A stretch of DNA of 64,000 bases from JBBATK01 sp044224515 (GTDB lineage: Bacteria; Bacteroidota; Ignavibacteria; Kapaibacteriales; NICIL-2). The notes below the pieces were generated by a model. It made no database searches and was not told the DNA's origin. It was given only the letters and a program-made list of their open reading frames with translations. This document shows positions 56,265 through 64,000 of the stretch, in pieces. Location of the stretch: the NCBI GenBank assembly GCA_044224515.1, contig JBGAKH010000012.1, positions 1 to 64,000 on the forward strand. Reading direction: 5' to 3'. A program made the translations under genes and the position numbers. Every line of letters starts with the position of its first letter. Positions within the stretch are counted from its first letter, which is position 1.

Positions 56265-59200
56265 TTAGTCGATCTTCACGTCCAAACACAAGCCTTGAAG
56301 CTCGCGTACCAAGACGTTGAACGACTCAGGGATGTTCGGGTTCGGCATGTTCTCACCCTTCACGATGCTTTCGTACATTTTAGCACGACCCTGAACGTCG
56401 TCCGACTTCACGGTAATCATTTCCTGCAGAGTGGATGCGGCACCGTATGCTTCCAGTGCCCACACTTCCATCTCTCCCAAACGCTGACCACCGAATTGCG
56501 CCTTACCACCCAACGGCTGTTGGGTAATGAGCGAGTACGGTCCAATGGAACGAGCGTGGATCTTGTCTTCCACCAAGTGAGACAGTTTGAGCATGTAGAT
56601 CACACCAACCGTTACTTCGTGATGGAATGCATCACCGGTACGTCCGTCATAGAGGACAGTTTTACCGGTGTTCGGGAGACCTGCCTTGTCGAGATACTCG
56701 GACACTTCTGCCCAAGAAGCACCGTCGAAAATCGGTGTCGCAAAGTGCACACCCAGCTTCTTGGCAGCCCAACCCAAAGCGGTTTCGTAAAGCTGACCGA
56801 GATTCATACGAGAAGGTACGCCTAGCGGATTGAGAATGATATCAACCGGTGTTCCATCCGGCAAGAAGGGCATGTCTTCGACGTTTACGATCTTGGATAC
56901 GATACCCTTGTTACCGTGTCGACCTGCCATCTTGTCACCAACCTGCAGCTTGCGCTTCTTAGCGATATACACCTTAGCCATCTGCAGGATACCCGGTTGC
57001 AATTCGTCGCCTTGTGCAATCTTATTACGATCAACTCGAGCTTGACTTTGGATCTCAGAGCGACGCTTGAGATAGTTCTCAAGCAATGACGTGGTCATCT
57101 TCATAGCCTTCTTGTCAGCAACCCAAGGATGCTCGGTTGTGAGCAGCTCGGGAACCAAATCACCCTTGTCATACTTCTCGCGAAGATTGGCAGCCGTAAT
57201 CTTGGAACCACTGGAGTAAATACGCTTGTCATCGCTGGAGCGAACACCCATGCTGGTCTCACCGTCAAGGATACGTCCAAGACGTTCAATGAAGTCTCCA
57301 TCCAAATCGCGAAGCTGATTTGCTTCACGACGATTGATAGCTTCTTGACGCTTCTTCTCTTCAGCGCGGAACTCAGTATCCGTTGTTACCATGCGGCGCG
57401 CGAAGACCTTCGTATTGATGACCACACCACCGAGACCCGGAGGTGCCTTCAACGATACGTCCTTCACGTCTCCTGCCTTGTCACCAAAGATTGCGCGCAA
57501 GAGCTTTTCTTCCGGCGTCGGATCTGATTCTCCCTTGGGAGTGATCTTACCGATAAGAATGTCACCTTCTTTAATCTTGGTTCCGATGTTGACGATACCG
57601 CCTTCATCCAGATCCTTTGTGGCGTCATCGCTCACGTTGGGGATTTCACGTGTAAACTCTTCTTCTCCGCGCTTAGTATCGCGCACTTGAAGAGTGTATT
57701 CTTCAATGTGAATGGAAGTAAAGACATCGCGTGCAACCAAACGCTCGCTGATAATGATAGCATCCTCAAAGTTGTAACCGCGCCAGGGCATGAATGCCAC
57801 CAGCACGTTACGACCCAAGGCCAATTCACCCATCTCTGTCGATGCACCGTCAGCCAACGGCATACCCTTCGTCACGCGTTGACCACGCTTAACAATAGGT
57901 CGCTGGTTGATACAGGTATCTTGATTGGTGCGGTAGTACTTGAGCAACGGATAGGTGATCATGTTGTCACCACCAAAAGATGTCAGTCGCTCATCCTCCG
58001 TACGCTCGTCATCATAACGAACCCGGATAAAGTCTGCGCAAACGTAATCGACAACACCTTCATCCTCGGCTAGGAGCATAGCGCGTGCATCACGAGCAAC
58101 GCGCGATTCCATGCCGGTACCGACAAAGGGTGCTTCAGGACGCAACAGAGGCACGCCCTGACGTTGCATGTTTGAACCCATCAATGCACGGTTAGCGTCA
58201 TCGTGCTCAAGGAATGGAATCAATGAAGCAGCCGGTGATGTGATTTGGTCTGTGGTCATGTCCACATAGTCGATCTCATGCGGCTCTACCATGACGTAGT
58301 CACCGCTCTGACGAGCGCGGACGCGACTTTCAACGAAGTTGCCATCTTTGTCGATGCGTGTGGATGCCGGCGCGATAATCTTGCCGTCTTCACGTTCAGC
58401 CGGAATGAACTCGATATCCTTTGTCACTTTGCCCTTTACAACCTTGCGATACGGCGTCTCAATAAAGCCGAAGGAATTGATGCGGGCATGCATAGCAAGT
58501 GATGAAATAAGACCGATGTTCGGACCTTCAGGAGTTTCGATGGGACAGAGGCGACCGTAGTGTGTGTAGTGAACGTCACGCACCTCAAAGCCTGCGCGCT
58601 CACGGGTAAGACCTCCCGGTCCAAGGGCGGACGTACGACGCTTCATCGTGATCTCGCTCAATGGATTCGTTTGGTCCATGAACTGCGATAGCTGGTTGGT
58701 ACCAAAGAATTGGTTCACAACTGAGGTAATGGTACGAGCGTTGACCAACTCGGCGGGTGTTATACTCTCACCGTCGTGGATCGACAGACGCTCTTTAATT
58801 GTACGCGCCATACGAGTGAGACCGGTGTTGAACTGAGTGGTCATCTGTTCACCAACGGTACGCACACGGCGATTACCCAAGTGATCGATGTCGTCGACAG
58901 GTTTCTTCATGTCGCGCAAATCGATGAGGTAGCGGATAATCTCAACGATATCCTCTTTGGTCAAGGTGGTCGTGCGATTCTCTTGCGTCAACTTGAGCTT
59001 ATCGTTAATACGGTAGCGTCCAACGACTCCCAAATCATAGCGCTTCTCATCGAAGAAGAGCTTGTGGATGAGACCATATGCGGTATCCATATCAGGCGGC
59101 TCTGAGGAGCGCATTTGACGATAGATAGCTTCAAGAGCATCTTCGCGGTTGCGTGAGCTATCCTTTGCAATGGTCTTGGAAATGATCGGCTCGTCGCTCG

Positions 59201-60104
59201 CTTGCGTATACTTATAGAGCTCGATTTCTTCAATGCCCGATGCCTTCAACACGGCAAACAAAGGCTCATCGATGATCTGCTCACGAGTAGCAACGATTTC
59301 ACCGGTATTCATATCGATGATATCTGCAGCGATCTTGCGACCAATCAACTCTTGGGTAATCTTCTTGCGCGGCATCTTGACCGTCAAATCAAAGAGATTC
59401 AAAATCTCTTCGTCGGTCGAATAACCCAAGGCACGCAACAATGTGGTTACAGGGAACTTCTTCTTACGATCGATATAGGCATACATCACATCGTGAATGT
59501 CGGTCGTAAACTCGACCCACGAACCCTTAAAGGGGATGATACGTGCCGAGTAAATCTTTGTGCCATTGGGGTGCAATGCTTCATCGAAGAACACGCCCGG
59601 TGAACGGTGAAGCTGAGATACGATAACACGTTCGGCACCGTTGATAATGAAGGTTCCGCGCGGTGTCATTGCCGGAACGTTACCGAGATACACTTCTTGC
59701 TCTACGGCTTCGATATAATCTTCCGAGCTTTTGTCAGCCTTGGAAGACAAGCGAAGCTTTGCCTTCAACGTCTTGGCAAAGGTGAGCTCACGCTCACGAC
59801 ATTCTTCTTCCGTGTACTTGGGCTTCTCAATGATGTACTCGAGAAACTCAAGTTGGAACAATTCGGATTGATCCAAAATCGGGAAGTTGGTAAGGAAGGC
59901 ACCTTGCAATCCCTTGTTCAAGCGATCCTGCGACGCATTGTCTTCCTGCAGGAAATCGTTGTAGGACTGGATTTGTACGCCAAGCAAGTCAACGTATGAT
60001 CCTTCCTCCGGTACTTTGGCAAAGGAAATACGATTGCGCAGGTGGACAATACCACCATCGTCATGCGATACAATCGATTCGCCTTTTCGATGCGTTTTAG
60101 CCAT
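56265..60104 (-). CDS. rpoB: RNA polymerase subunit beta
   Basis: A 1279-residue subunit from the ATG at 60104, preferred because GAGGT lies 8 nt upstream and the protein then starts MAKTHRKGESIV. The open frame extends 35 codons further (to 60209) through direct repeats without conservation. Rifampicin-site segments (GTNQLSQFMDQTNPLSEITMKRRTSALGPGGLTRERAGFEVRDVH) are wild-type in layout. GDKMAGRHGNKGIVS and the C-terminal GKAQFGGQRLGEMEVWALEAYGA are present. It is in the usual rplL-rpoB-rpoC order. About 620 bp precede it. Confidence 0.99.
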   Translation of the reverse strand: MAKTHRKGESIVSHDDGGIVHLRNRISFAKVPEEGSYVDLLGVQIQSYNDFLQEDNASQDRLNKGLQGAFLTNFPILDQSELFQLEFLEYIIEKPKYTEEECRERELTFAKTLKAKLRLSSKADKSSEDYIEAVEQEVYLGNVPAMTPRGTFIINGAERVIVSQLHRSPGVFFDEALHPNGTKIYSARIIPFKGSWVEFTTDIHDVMYAYIDRKKKFPVTTLLRALGYSTDEEILNLFDLTVKMPRKKITQELIGRKIAADIIDMNTGEIVATREQIIDEPLFAVLKASGIEEIELYKYTQASDEPIISKTIAKDSSRNREDALEAIYRQMRSSEPPDMDTAYGLIHKLFFDEKRYDLGVVGRYRINDKLKLTQENRTTTLTKEDIVEIIRYLIDLRDMKKPVDDIDHLGNRRVRTVGEQMTTQFNTGLTRMARTIKERLSIHDGESITPAELVNARTITSVVNQFFGTNQLSQFMDQTNPLSEITMKRRTSALGPGGLTRERAGFEVRDVHYTHYGRLCPIETPEGPNIGLISSLAMHARINSFGFIETPYRKVVKGKVTKDIEFIPAEREDGKIIAPASTRIDKDGNFVESRVRARQSGDYVMVEPHEIDYVDMTTDQITSPAASLIPFLEHDDANRALMGSNMQRQGVPLLRPEAPFVGTGMESRVARDARAMLLAEDEGVVDYVCADFIRVRYDDERTEDERLTSFGGDNMITYPLLKYYRTNQDTCINQRPIVKRGQRVTKGMPLADGASTEMGELALGRNVLVAFMPWRGYNFEDAIIISERLVARDVFTSIHIEEYTLQVRDTKRGEEEFTREIPNVSDDATKDLDEGGIVNIGTKIKEGDILIGKITPKGESDPTPEEKLLRAIFGDKAGDVKDVSLKAPPGLGGVVINTKVFARRMVTTDTEFRAEEKKRQEAINRREANQLRDLDGDFIERLGRILDGETSMGVRSSDDKRIYSSGSKITAANLREKYDKGDLVPELLTTEHPWVADKKAMKMTTSLLENYLKRRSEIQSQARVDRNKIAQGDELQPGILQMAKVYIAKKRKLQVGDKMAGRHGNKGIVSKIVNVEDMPFLPDGTPVDIILNPLGVPSRMNLGQLYETALGWAAKKLGVHFATPIFDGASWAEVSEYLDKAGLPNTGKTVLYDGRTGDAFHHEVTVGVIYMLKLSHLVEDKIHARSIGPYSLITQQPLGGKAQFGGQRLGEMEVWALEAYGAASTLQEMITVKSDDVQGRAKMYESIVKGENMPNPNIPESFNVLVRELQGLCLDVKID

Positions 60105-60723
60105 TAGAAAATACCTCGATGTAAGTGATAATGTTTGTCGTTCTATTCTAAGTTCTGTCTTCGTGTCGAATTCTATTCTAAGCCTCTGCTTAGATTCTCG
60201 CATCGACACAGTGGAATCACGTTCTATACCTCTGCAACACTACTACGCTGAACATCCGCAGCACTAACGATAGCTTGTTGTATCTGCTCTGCCCAGCTAC
60301 GATTACTCTGAATTGTTCCTGACCATACATGATTCTTTTTTCGTATGTGTCTTGAGTCAGTATTTATAACTGCGTGTATGACACCTACGAAAAAACATCA
60401 GGTTGTGGAAGGCTTCAAAGTATCGAGCAGGTCCAAAAACGAAAAAAGGACTCAACGGCGCCGATCGCAGCCGAAAAATCCTTGGGTTCACTCGTACTCT
60501 ACACAAAACAGATAATGCACCACGAGGGTGCTGCGATCAACAGGAGTCTCGGAGCCATACAGCTGTATGACTCCGAGCTCGATGTTGCAAGAAGACGATT
60601 GCGATGCGGCGTCTTGGCACGCATTGCGTAGCATCTTCCATAAGTTATTGACGATAACAAGCGATAGAAAACCAACACCTGCTATCCGGAGATCGAATAA
60701 AGAAAAAATGCCCGCGGCAGAGA
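60105..60723 (-). promoter_or_regulatory. rplL-rpoB intercistronic region with palindrome and direct repeats
   Basis: About 620 bp between rplL and rpoB. It contains a 30-bp near-perfect palindrome at 60548-60577 (two 15-base arms, one mismatch). It also contains two copies of TTCTATTCTAAG at 60141-60152 and 60171-60182, exactly 30 bp apart, just upstream of the rpoB start. In Escherichia coli this interval holds an attenuator and an RNase III site that lower rpoB expression relative to the ribosomal proteins. The palindrome may play that part here, which is an inference. Confidence 0.5.
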
Positions 60724-61104
60724 TTACTTGAGGGTAACCTTTGCGCCTGCTTCTTCGAGCTTCTTCTTGAGAGCTTCTGCATCTTCCTTTGTTGCGCCTT
60801 CCTTGATGACCTTCGGTGCGCCTTCAACCATATCCTTAGCTTCCTTCAAGCCAAGACCGGTTACTTCGCGTACAACCTTGATCACGTTGAGCTTTTGTGC
60901 GCCACCGTCGGTGAGCTCAACATCAAATTCGGTCTTCTCTTCAACCGGTGCTGCAGCTGCAGCTGCACCCGGCATAGCACCCATCATCATCGGTGCTGCT
61001 GCTGTCACGCCAAACTTGTCTTCCAAAGCCTTCTTGAGTTCAGATGCTTCACCAAGTGTAAGCGCGCTGATCTTCTCTACCAATTCTTCAATATTTGCTG
61101 CCAT
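60724..61104 (-). CDS. rplL: Ribosomal protein bL12 (L7/L12)
   Basis: The stalk protein that recruits translation GTPases, 126 residues from the ATG at 61104, which has GGAG 6 nt upstream. The ATG-like start four codons earlier is not needed. The N-terminal dimerisation domain (ANIEELVEKISALTLGEASELKKALEDKF) is followed by an Ala/Met/Pro-rich hinge (about residues 38-56). The C-terminal domain has KTEFDVELTDGGAQKLNVIKVVREVTGLGLKEAKDMVEGAPK, which contacts EF-G and EF-Tu. It is directly downstream of rplJ (93 bp). Confidence 0.98.
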   Translation of the reverse strand: MAANIEELVEKISALTLGEASELKKALEDKFGVTAAAPMMMGAMPGAAAAAAPVEEKTEFDVELTDGGAQKLNVIKVVREVTGLGLKEAKDMVEGAPKVIKEGATKEDAEALKKKLEEAGAKVTLK

Positions 61105-61197
61105 GAGATACTCCAAAAAAAATGTTAGTGTTCAAATAGAGACTGACTTGTTGTTATGCCGTCGCTTTGCGCCGGCGTACTCTCGCGTGTGACGAGA

Positions 61198-61725
61198 TTA
61201 TGCCGCTTGCTTGCGAGCAACTTCTTCAATAACTGAAGAGAGGTCGCGCATAACAGCATTGATGGAGCCGACGATACCGGAGATCGGTGCGTCGATGCTG
61301 CCAAGAATACCCGCGATGATTTCTTCGCGAGTCGGGAAATCGGCAATGGTCTTGAGCTGTGAACCATCGTACACAACGTTTTCGACCACGGCAACTTTCA
61401 AGCGGGGCTTTTCAGATTTCGCTGAAAAGTCACGCAGAATCTTTGCCGGTGAGATGGGGTCTTTTTCCGTAGCGAAGATAACGGCGGTCTGGCCGAACAA
61501 CTGCTTAGCAGTGATCTCCGGTCCACCGGTTTCTTTCAAAGCGCGGAGAATAAACGTGTTCTTTGCAACACGATATTGAATTCCCTTTGCCTTGAGTTCC
61601 TTACGAAGAGCCCAATCTTGGTCGACCGTCATGTGCGCAAAGTCTACGAAGTACAGTGCTGACGCACCGCGCATCTTTTCGCCCAATTCAGCCACTACCT
61701 CTTTTTTCTGCTCTTTGGATACCAT
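61198..61725 (-). CDS. rplJ: Ribosomal protein uL10
   Basis: A 175-residue stalk base protein that anchors L7/L12 dimers on the 23S rRNA. It starts MVSKEQKKEVVAELGEKMRGASALYFVDFAHMTVDQ, with AAAGGT as ribosome-binding site. The middle LRKELKAKGIQYRVAKNTFILRAL is the rRNA-binding part. The C-terminal helix (ISGIVGSINAVMRDLSSVIEEVARKQAA) binds L12. It lies between rplA and rplL in the canonical order. A stem-loop that may be its autoregulatory leader lies just upstream. Confidence 0.98.
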   Translation of the reverse strand: MVSKEQKKEVVAELGEKMRGASALYFVDFAHMTVDQDWALRKELKAKGIQYRVAKNTFILRALKETGGPEITAKQLFGQTAVIFATEKDPISPAKILRDFSAKSEKPRLKVAVVENVVYDGSQLKTIADFPTREEIIAGILGSIDAPISGIVGSINAVMRDLSSVIEEVARKQAA

Positions 61726-61744
61726 AAAATACCTTTAAGTAATC

Positions 61745-61800
61745 TGCTTGGACATCAAGCCGGTAGAAGCCCGCTTGAGAAGCGATGTCCGTACAGGATC
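61745..61800 (-). promoter_or_regulatory. Possible L10-leader autoregulatory stem-loop
   Basis: In the rplA-rplJ gap the minus strand can fold GGACATC (61784-61790) with GATGTCC (61750-61756). An inner helix (CGG/CCG or AAGC/GCTT) is separated by an asymmetric internal loop. The placement and the kink-turn-like asymmetry fit the L10-binding leader that represses rplJL translation. I assign it by position and shape only. Confidence 0.4.
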
Positions 61801-61882
61801 GCGTAATAGCCAATAGTTAATTAGTACTGTACTGCAATTGCGTAGGTTAAAGAAGTTGTAGAGCCGGGCTCCACAATCAATC

Positions 61883-62593
61883 TTAGCCTTCCGTCTTCAT
61901 ACCCAGTGATGCCTCGGCAACTTTCACGCTCGGACCCATGGTTGAGGAGAAATACATGCTCTTGATGTACTTGCCCTTTGCCGTTGCCGGCTTTGCGCGC
62001 ACGATGCTCTGGAAGAAACTCTGGACGTTCTCAGCGAGTTGTGCTTCGTTGAATGAGCACTTACCTACCGCTGCCTGAACATTTCCTGCCTTGTCAACAC
62101 GGTATTCAATCTTACCGGCCTTGACTTCTTTTACAGCCTTTGCCACGTCGAACGTTACGGTACCGGATTTCGGGTTCGGCATGAGACCACGCGGACCGAG
62201 TACACGACCGAGCTTTCCAAGCTCACCCATGACATCCGGTGTTGCGATGATCACATCAATTTCTGCCCAACCTGCCTGGATCTTCTCGAGATACTCGGTA
62301 AAGCCGGCATGATCTGCGCCTGCTTCCAAAGCTTCTTTGTCTTTCGGAGCCTTTGCTACAACCAACACGCGTACAGTCTTACCGGTACCATGCGGAAGAG
62401 ATACGGTTCCACGAACCAATTGATCTGCTTTGCGAGGGTCTACTCCAAGGCGGAGGGAAACTTCGAACGACTCGTCGAATTTTGCCTTGGCTGTTTCTTT
62501 GATAGCAGCAATCGCTGCTTTGTAATCGTACTCTTTTTTGGCATCGATCTTCTTGATCGCCGCGCGATAGCGCTTACCGTGTGCTTCAGACAT
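61883..62593 (-). CDS. rplA: Ribosomal protein uL1
   Basis: A 236-residue L1-stalk protein and, in many bacteria, translational repressor of its own operon. I start at the ATG at 62593 (MSEAHGKRYRAAI), with AGGAGG 5 nt upstream. The open frame continues upstream 17 codons but is not L1-like. Conserved segments: ESFEVSLRLGVDPRKADQLVRGTVSLPHGTGK, then GLMPNPKSGTVTFDVAKAVKEVKAGKIEYRVDKAGN, then YIKSMYFSSTMGPSVKV. It is separated from rplK by an unusually long 430-bp gap. Confidence 0.98.
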   Translation of the reverse strand: MSEAHGKRYRAAIKKIDAKKEYDYKAAIAAIKETAKAKFDESFEVSLRLGVDPRKADQLVRGTVSLPHGTGKTVRVLVVAKAPKDKEALEAGADHAGFTEYLEKIQAGWAEIDVIIATPDVMGELGKLGRVLGPRGLMPNPKSGTVTFDVAKAVKEVKAGKIEYRVDKAGNVQAAVGKCSFNEAQLAENVQSFFQSIVRAKPATAKGKYIKSMYFSSTMGPSVKVAEASLGMKTEG

Positions 62594-63022
62594 AATGTCC
62601 TCCTGTGCTCCAAACGACGTTGGCATGTCTGTGTCTTTCAACACCTCCTCATCCGCGGTCTCACACTTTAGTGAATAAAAAAATTGTCAAACTGCAAGTA
62701 CTTCTCGTCTTAAGCCTGTCACGTACAACGCCGGTATCTCATTTGATCAACCGATCTGTTTACTCGTCGAATCGGATCGTGCAAAAGCTTCAGCTCTCAC
62801 TCCGACTCAGCCTGAGAATGTCGTGACTGCGTTTCTCCTTACGCCGGCTTCTAAAACATCACGCGTTGAGCGTGAGTGTTCTCGTGAGCGCGCATGGTTT
62901 GCCTAAAGCGGAGCGAACGTGAGGAAGCTTTAGAACCGATCCCTCAAGTCCGGACCATGCGAGAGAAACAGCAAACGCAACGGAGACAAGGTCGCCGTTG
63001 CGTTCGCAATCATTGCATCGTA
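62594..63022 (-). promoter_or_regulatory. Long rplK-rplA spacer with hairpin
   Basis: About 430 bp where many bacteria have under 10-100 bp. Just after the rplK stop the minus strand forms AACGCAACGG/CCGTTGCGTT (arms at 62995-63004 and 62974-62983) with an 11-nt loop and no T run. A perfect -35 hexamer TTGACA (62685-62690, minus strand) lies about 90 nt before rplA, but I see no clear -10. A second promoter or an L1-binding site is possible. Open frames on the plus strand are not protein-like. Confidence 0.45.
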
Positions 63023-63451
63023 TTAGAGTCCTTCGACTTGCAAGCCCATGCTGCGAGCAGAACCTGCGATCATCGAAACAGCAGAATCCATGCTATCACA
63101 GTTGAGATCTGCCATCTTGATCTTGGCGATTTCTTCAAGCTGCGCACGCTTCACGGTACCAACCTTGTTACGGTTCGGTTGACCCGATCCTTTTTCAATT
63201 CCAACAGCCTTAGCAAGCAGAACTGCTGCCGGCGGTGACTTTACCACGAAGGTAAAGGTCTTGTCGGAAAAGAAGGTGATCTGAGCAGGAACGATCATTC
63301 CTTGCTGCTTTGCTGTACGTGCGTTGAATTGCTTGACGAATTCAGAACCGTTCAAACCACGTTGACCAAATGCAGGACCTACCGGCGGAGCCATTGTAGC
63401 TTCTCCAGCCTTCAGCTGCAACTTGAACGATCCCATTACCTTTTTAGCCAT
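63023..63451 (-). CDS. rplK: Ribosomal protein uL11
   Basis: A 142-residue protein of the GTPase-associated centre and, in stringent response, partner of RelA. Typical features: the N-terminal domain MAKKVMGSFKLQLKAGEATMAPPVGPAFGQRGLN with the proline-rich PPVGPA loop, then FVKQFNARTAKQQGMIVPAQITFFSDKTFTF. The rRNA-binding C-terminal domain has VGTVKRAQLEEIAKIKMADLNCDSMDSAVSMIAGSARSMGL. It lies between nusG and rplA. Confidence 0.98.
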   Translation of the reverse strand: MAKKVMGSFKLQLKAGEATMAPPVGPAFGQRGLNGSEFVKQFNARTAKQQGMIVPAQITFFSDKTFTFVVKSPPAAVLLAKAVGIEKGSGQPNRNKVGTVKRAQLEEIAKIKMADLNCDSMDSAVSMIAGSARSMGLQVEGL

Positions 63452-63576
63452 TGCGAACTCACTTCAATAAATAAGAAAATGTTCTGTGCTGTGTGTGTTG
63501 TTTGGAATCTCAGCCTGTGCTTTTACTCATGTGCATCTGATGAACAGACAGTAGCATGAGGCCCAAGGAGTTTCTC

Positions 63577-64000
63577 TTACTGCGGACGCTCAATCTCCAC
63601 CTGATCAAAATCCAATTCGACCGGCGTACGACGTCCAAGAATACCAACTTCCACTTTCAGCTTCTGCTTTTCATTGTTGACCTCTTTTACCAAACCGCTA
63701 AAGTTTGAAAAGGGACCTTCAATGACTTTGATCGGATCACCGATCTGAAAGGCATGCTCGATTGTAGCAACGTCCTTTCGTTCTTCAACTCGACCTAAAA
63801 TGCGAGCTACTTCATCGGGCTGCAGGGCCTGCGGCTCTGACTTCGCATTTGCAGCCAAGAAACTCACAACACCCTGGATACTTGTGATGATGTCGTGCAC
63901 CTTTTTGTCGAGGGCCACTTCAATCATAATGTATCCGGGCAAGAAGTTCTTGACGCGCTGACGTCGCTTGCCGTTGCGCACCTCAAACACCGTTTCCTGA
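63577..64000 (-). CDS. nusG: Transcription factor NusG, C-terminal part (truncated by window end)
   Basis: NusG modulates elongation, links RNA polymerase to the ribosome and recruits Rho. The visible 141 residues start inside the NGN domain (QETVFEVRNGKRRQRVKNFLPGYIMIEVAL), so about 40-50 N-terminal residues lie beyond the window. The GTG at 63990 is an internal valine, not a start. The C-terminal KOW domain is complete (FQIGDPIKVIEGPFSNFSGLVKEVNNEKQKLKVEVGILGRRTPVELDFDQVEI). It is upstream of rplK in the canonical order. Confidence 0.97.
   Translation of the reverse strand, partial: QETVFEVRNGKRRQRVKNFLPGYIMIEVALDKKVHDIITSIQGVVSFLAANAKSEPQALQPDEVARILGRVEERKDVATIEHAFQIGDPIKVIEGPFSNFSGLVKEVNNEKQKLKVEVGILGRRTPVELDFDQVEIERPQ

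Overview
The window is bacterial chromosomal DNA from a Gram-negative member of the Bacteroidota / Chlorobiota-Ignavibacteria-Kapabacteria (FCB) group. The evidence is as follows. Five secreted proteins end in type IX secretion (Por) sorting domains. BamD is present. The EF-P has a tip loop that I recall (unchecked) from Chlorobi-type proteins. The gene order nusG-rplK-rplA-rplJ-rplL-rpoB-rpoC is the usual bacterial one. The rRNA promoter has an ordinary TTGAAA/TATAAT shape rather than the Bacteroidia TAnnTTTG box, which fits a lineage outside class Bacteroidia. The 16S gene keeps a full anti-Shine-Dalgarno, and many starts carry GGAGG-like sites. The phylum placement is an inference.

Layout. 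1-2.9 kb: a 16S rRNA gene on the minus strand (the rest of the operon lies outside, to the left), its leader with a boxA and two hairpins, its promoter, and about 0.9 kb without a recognisable gene. 2.9-13.8 kb: a mixed block with L-asparaginase, a secreted subtilisin-like protease, an acetyltransferase, an ArsC-like phosphatase, a copper ATPase plus copper chaperone, a LiaF-like membrane protein and a flavin reductase-like protein. 14-21 kb: a five-gene ABC peptide importer whose permeases resemble YejB/YejE. 21.3-24.3 kb: tRNA-Cys, efp, accB and accC. 24.4-32.8 kb: a DUF2127 membrane protein, three large T9SS cargo proteins and an SPFH protein. 32.9-42.8 kb: PcrA/UvrD helicase, BamD, LD-carboxypeptidase, accD, a VOC protein, a PaaN-type aldehyde dehydrogenase, another T9SS cargo and an acetyltransferase. 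42.9-50.9 kb: S10 peptidase, DUF6544-like protein, PhoD-type phosphatase, a GT39-like membrane glycosyltransferase, a two-domain oxidoreductase and a YCII protein. 51.8-64 kb: rpoC, rpoB, rplL, rplJ, rplA, rplK and a truncated nusG, all on the minus strand.

How it works together. The right end is the core transcription/translation operon, with several RNA structures that probably set its stoichiometry: an L10-leader-like element, a 30-bp palindrome between rplL and rpoB, and a hairpin after rplK. Fatty-acid synthesis is represented by accB, accC and, separately, accD. The T9SS cargo are exported across both membranes by machinery that is not encoded here. CopA and CopZ form a copper-efflux pair.

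I found no clear defence system, prophage, transposon or CRISPR array. The most unusual signals are non-coding: a perfect 38-bp palindrome with a related copy elsewhere, a REP-like GC palindrome family with a shared flank, two separate tandem arrays of four 11-bp units, and structured intergenic regions. Among proteins, the EF-P with Asn at the modification site stands out.
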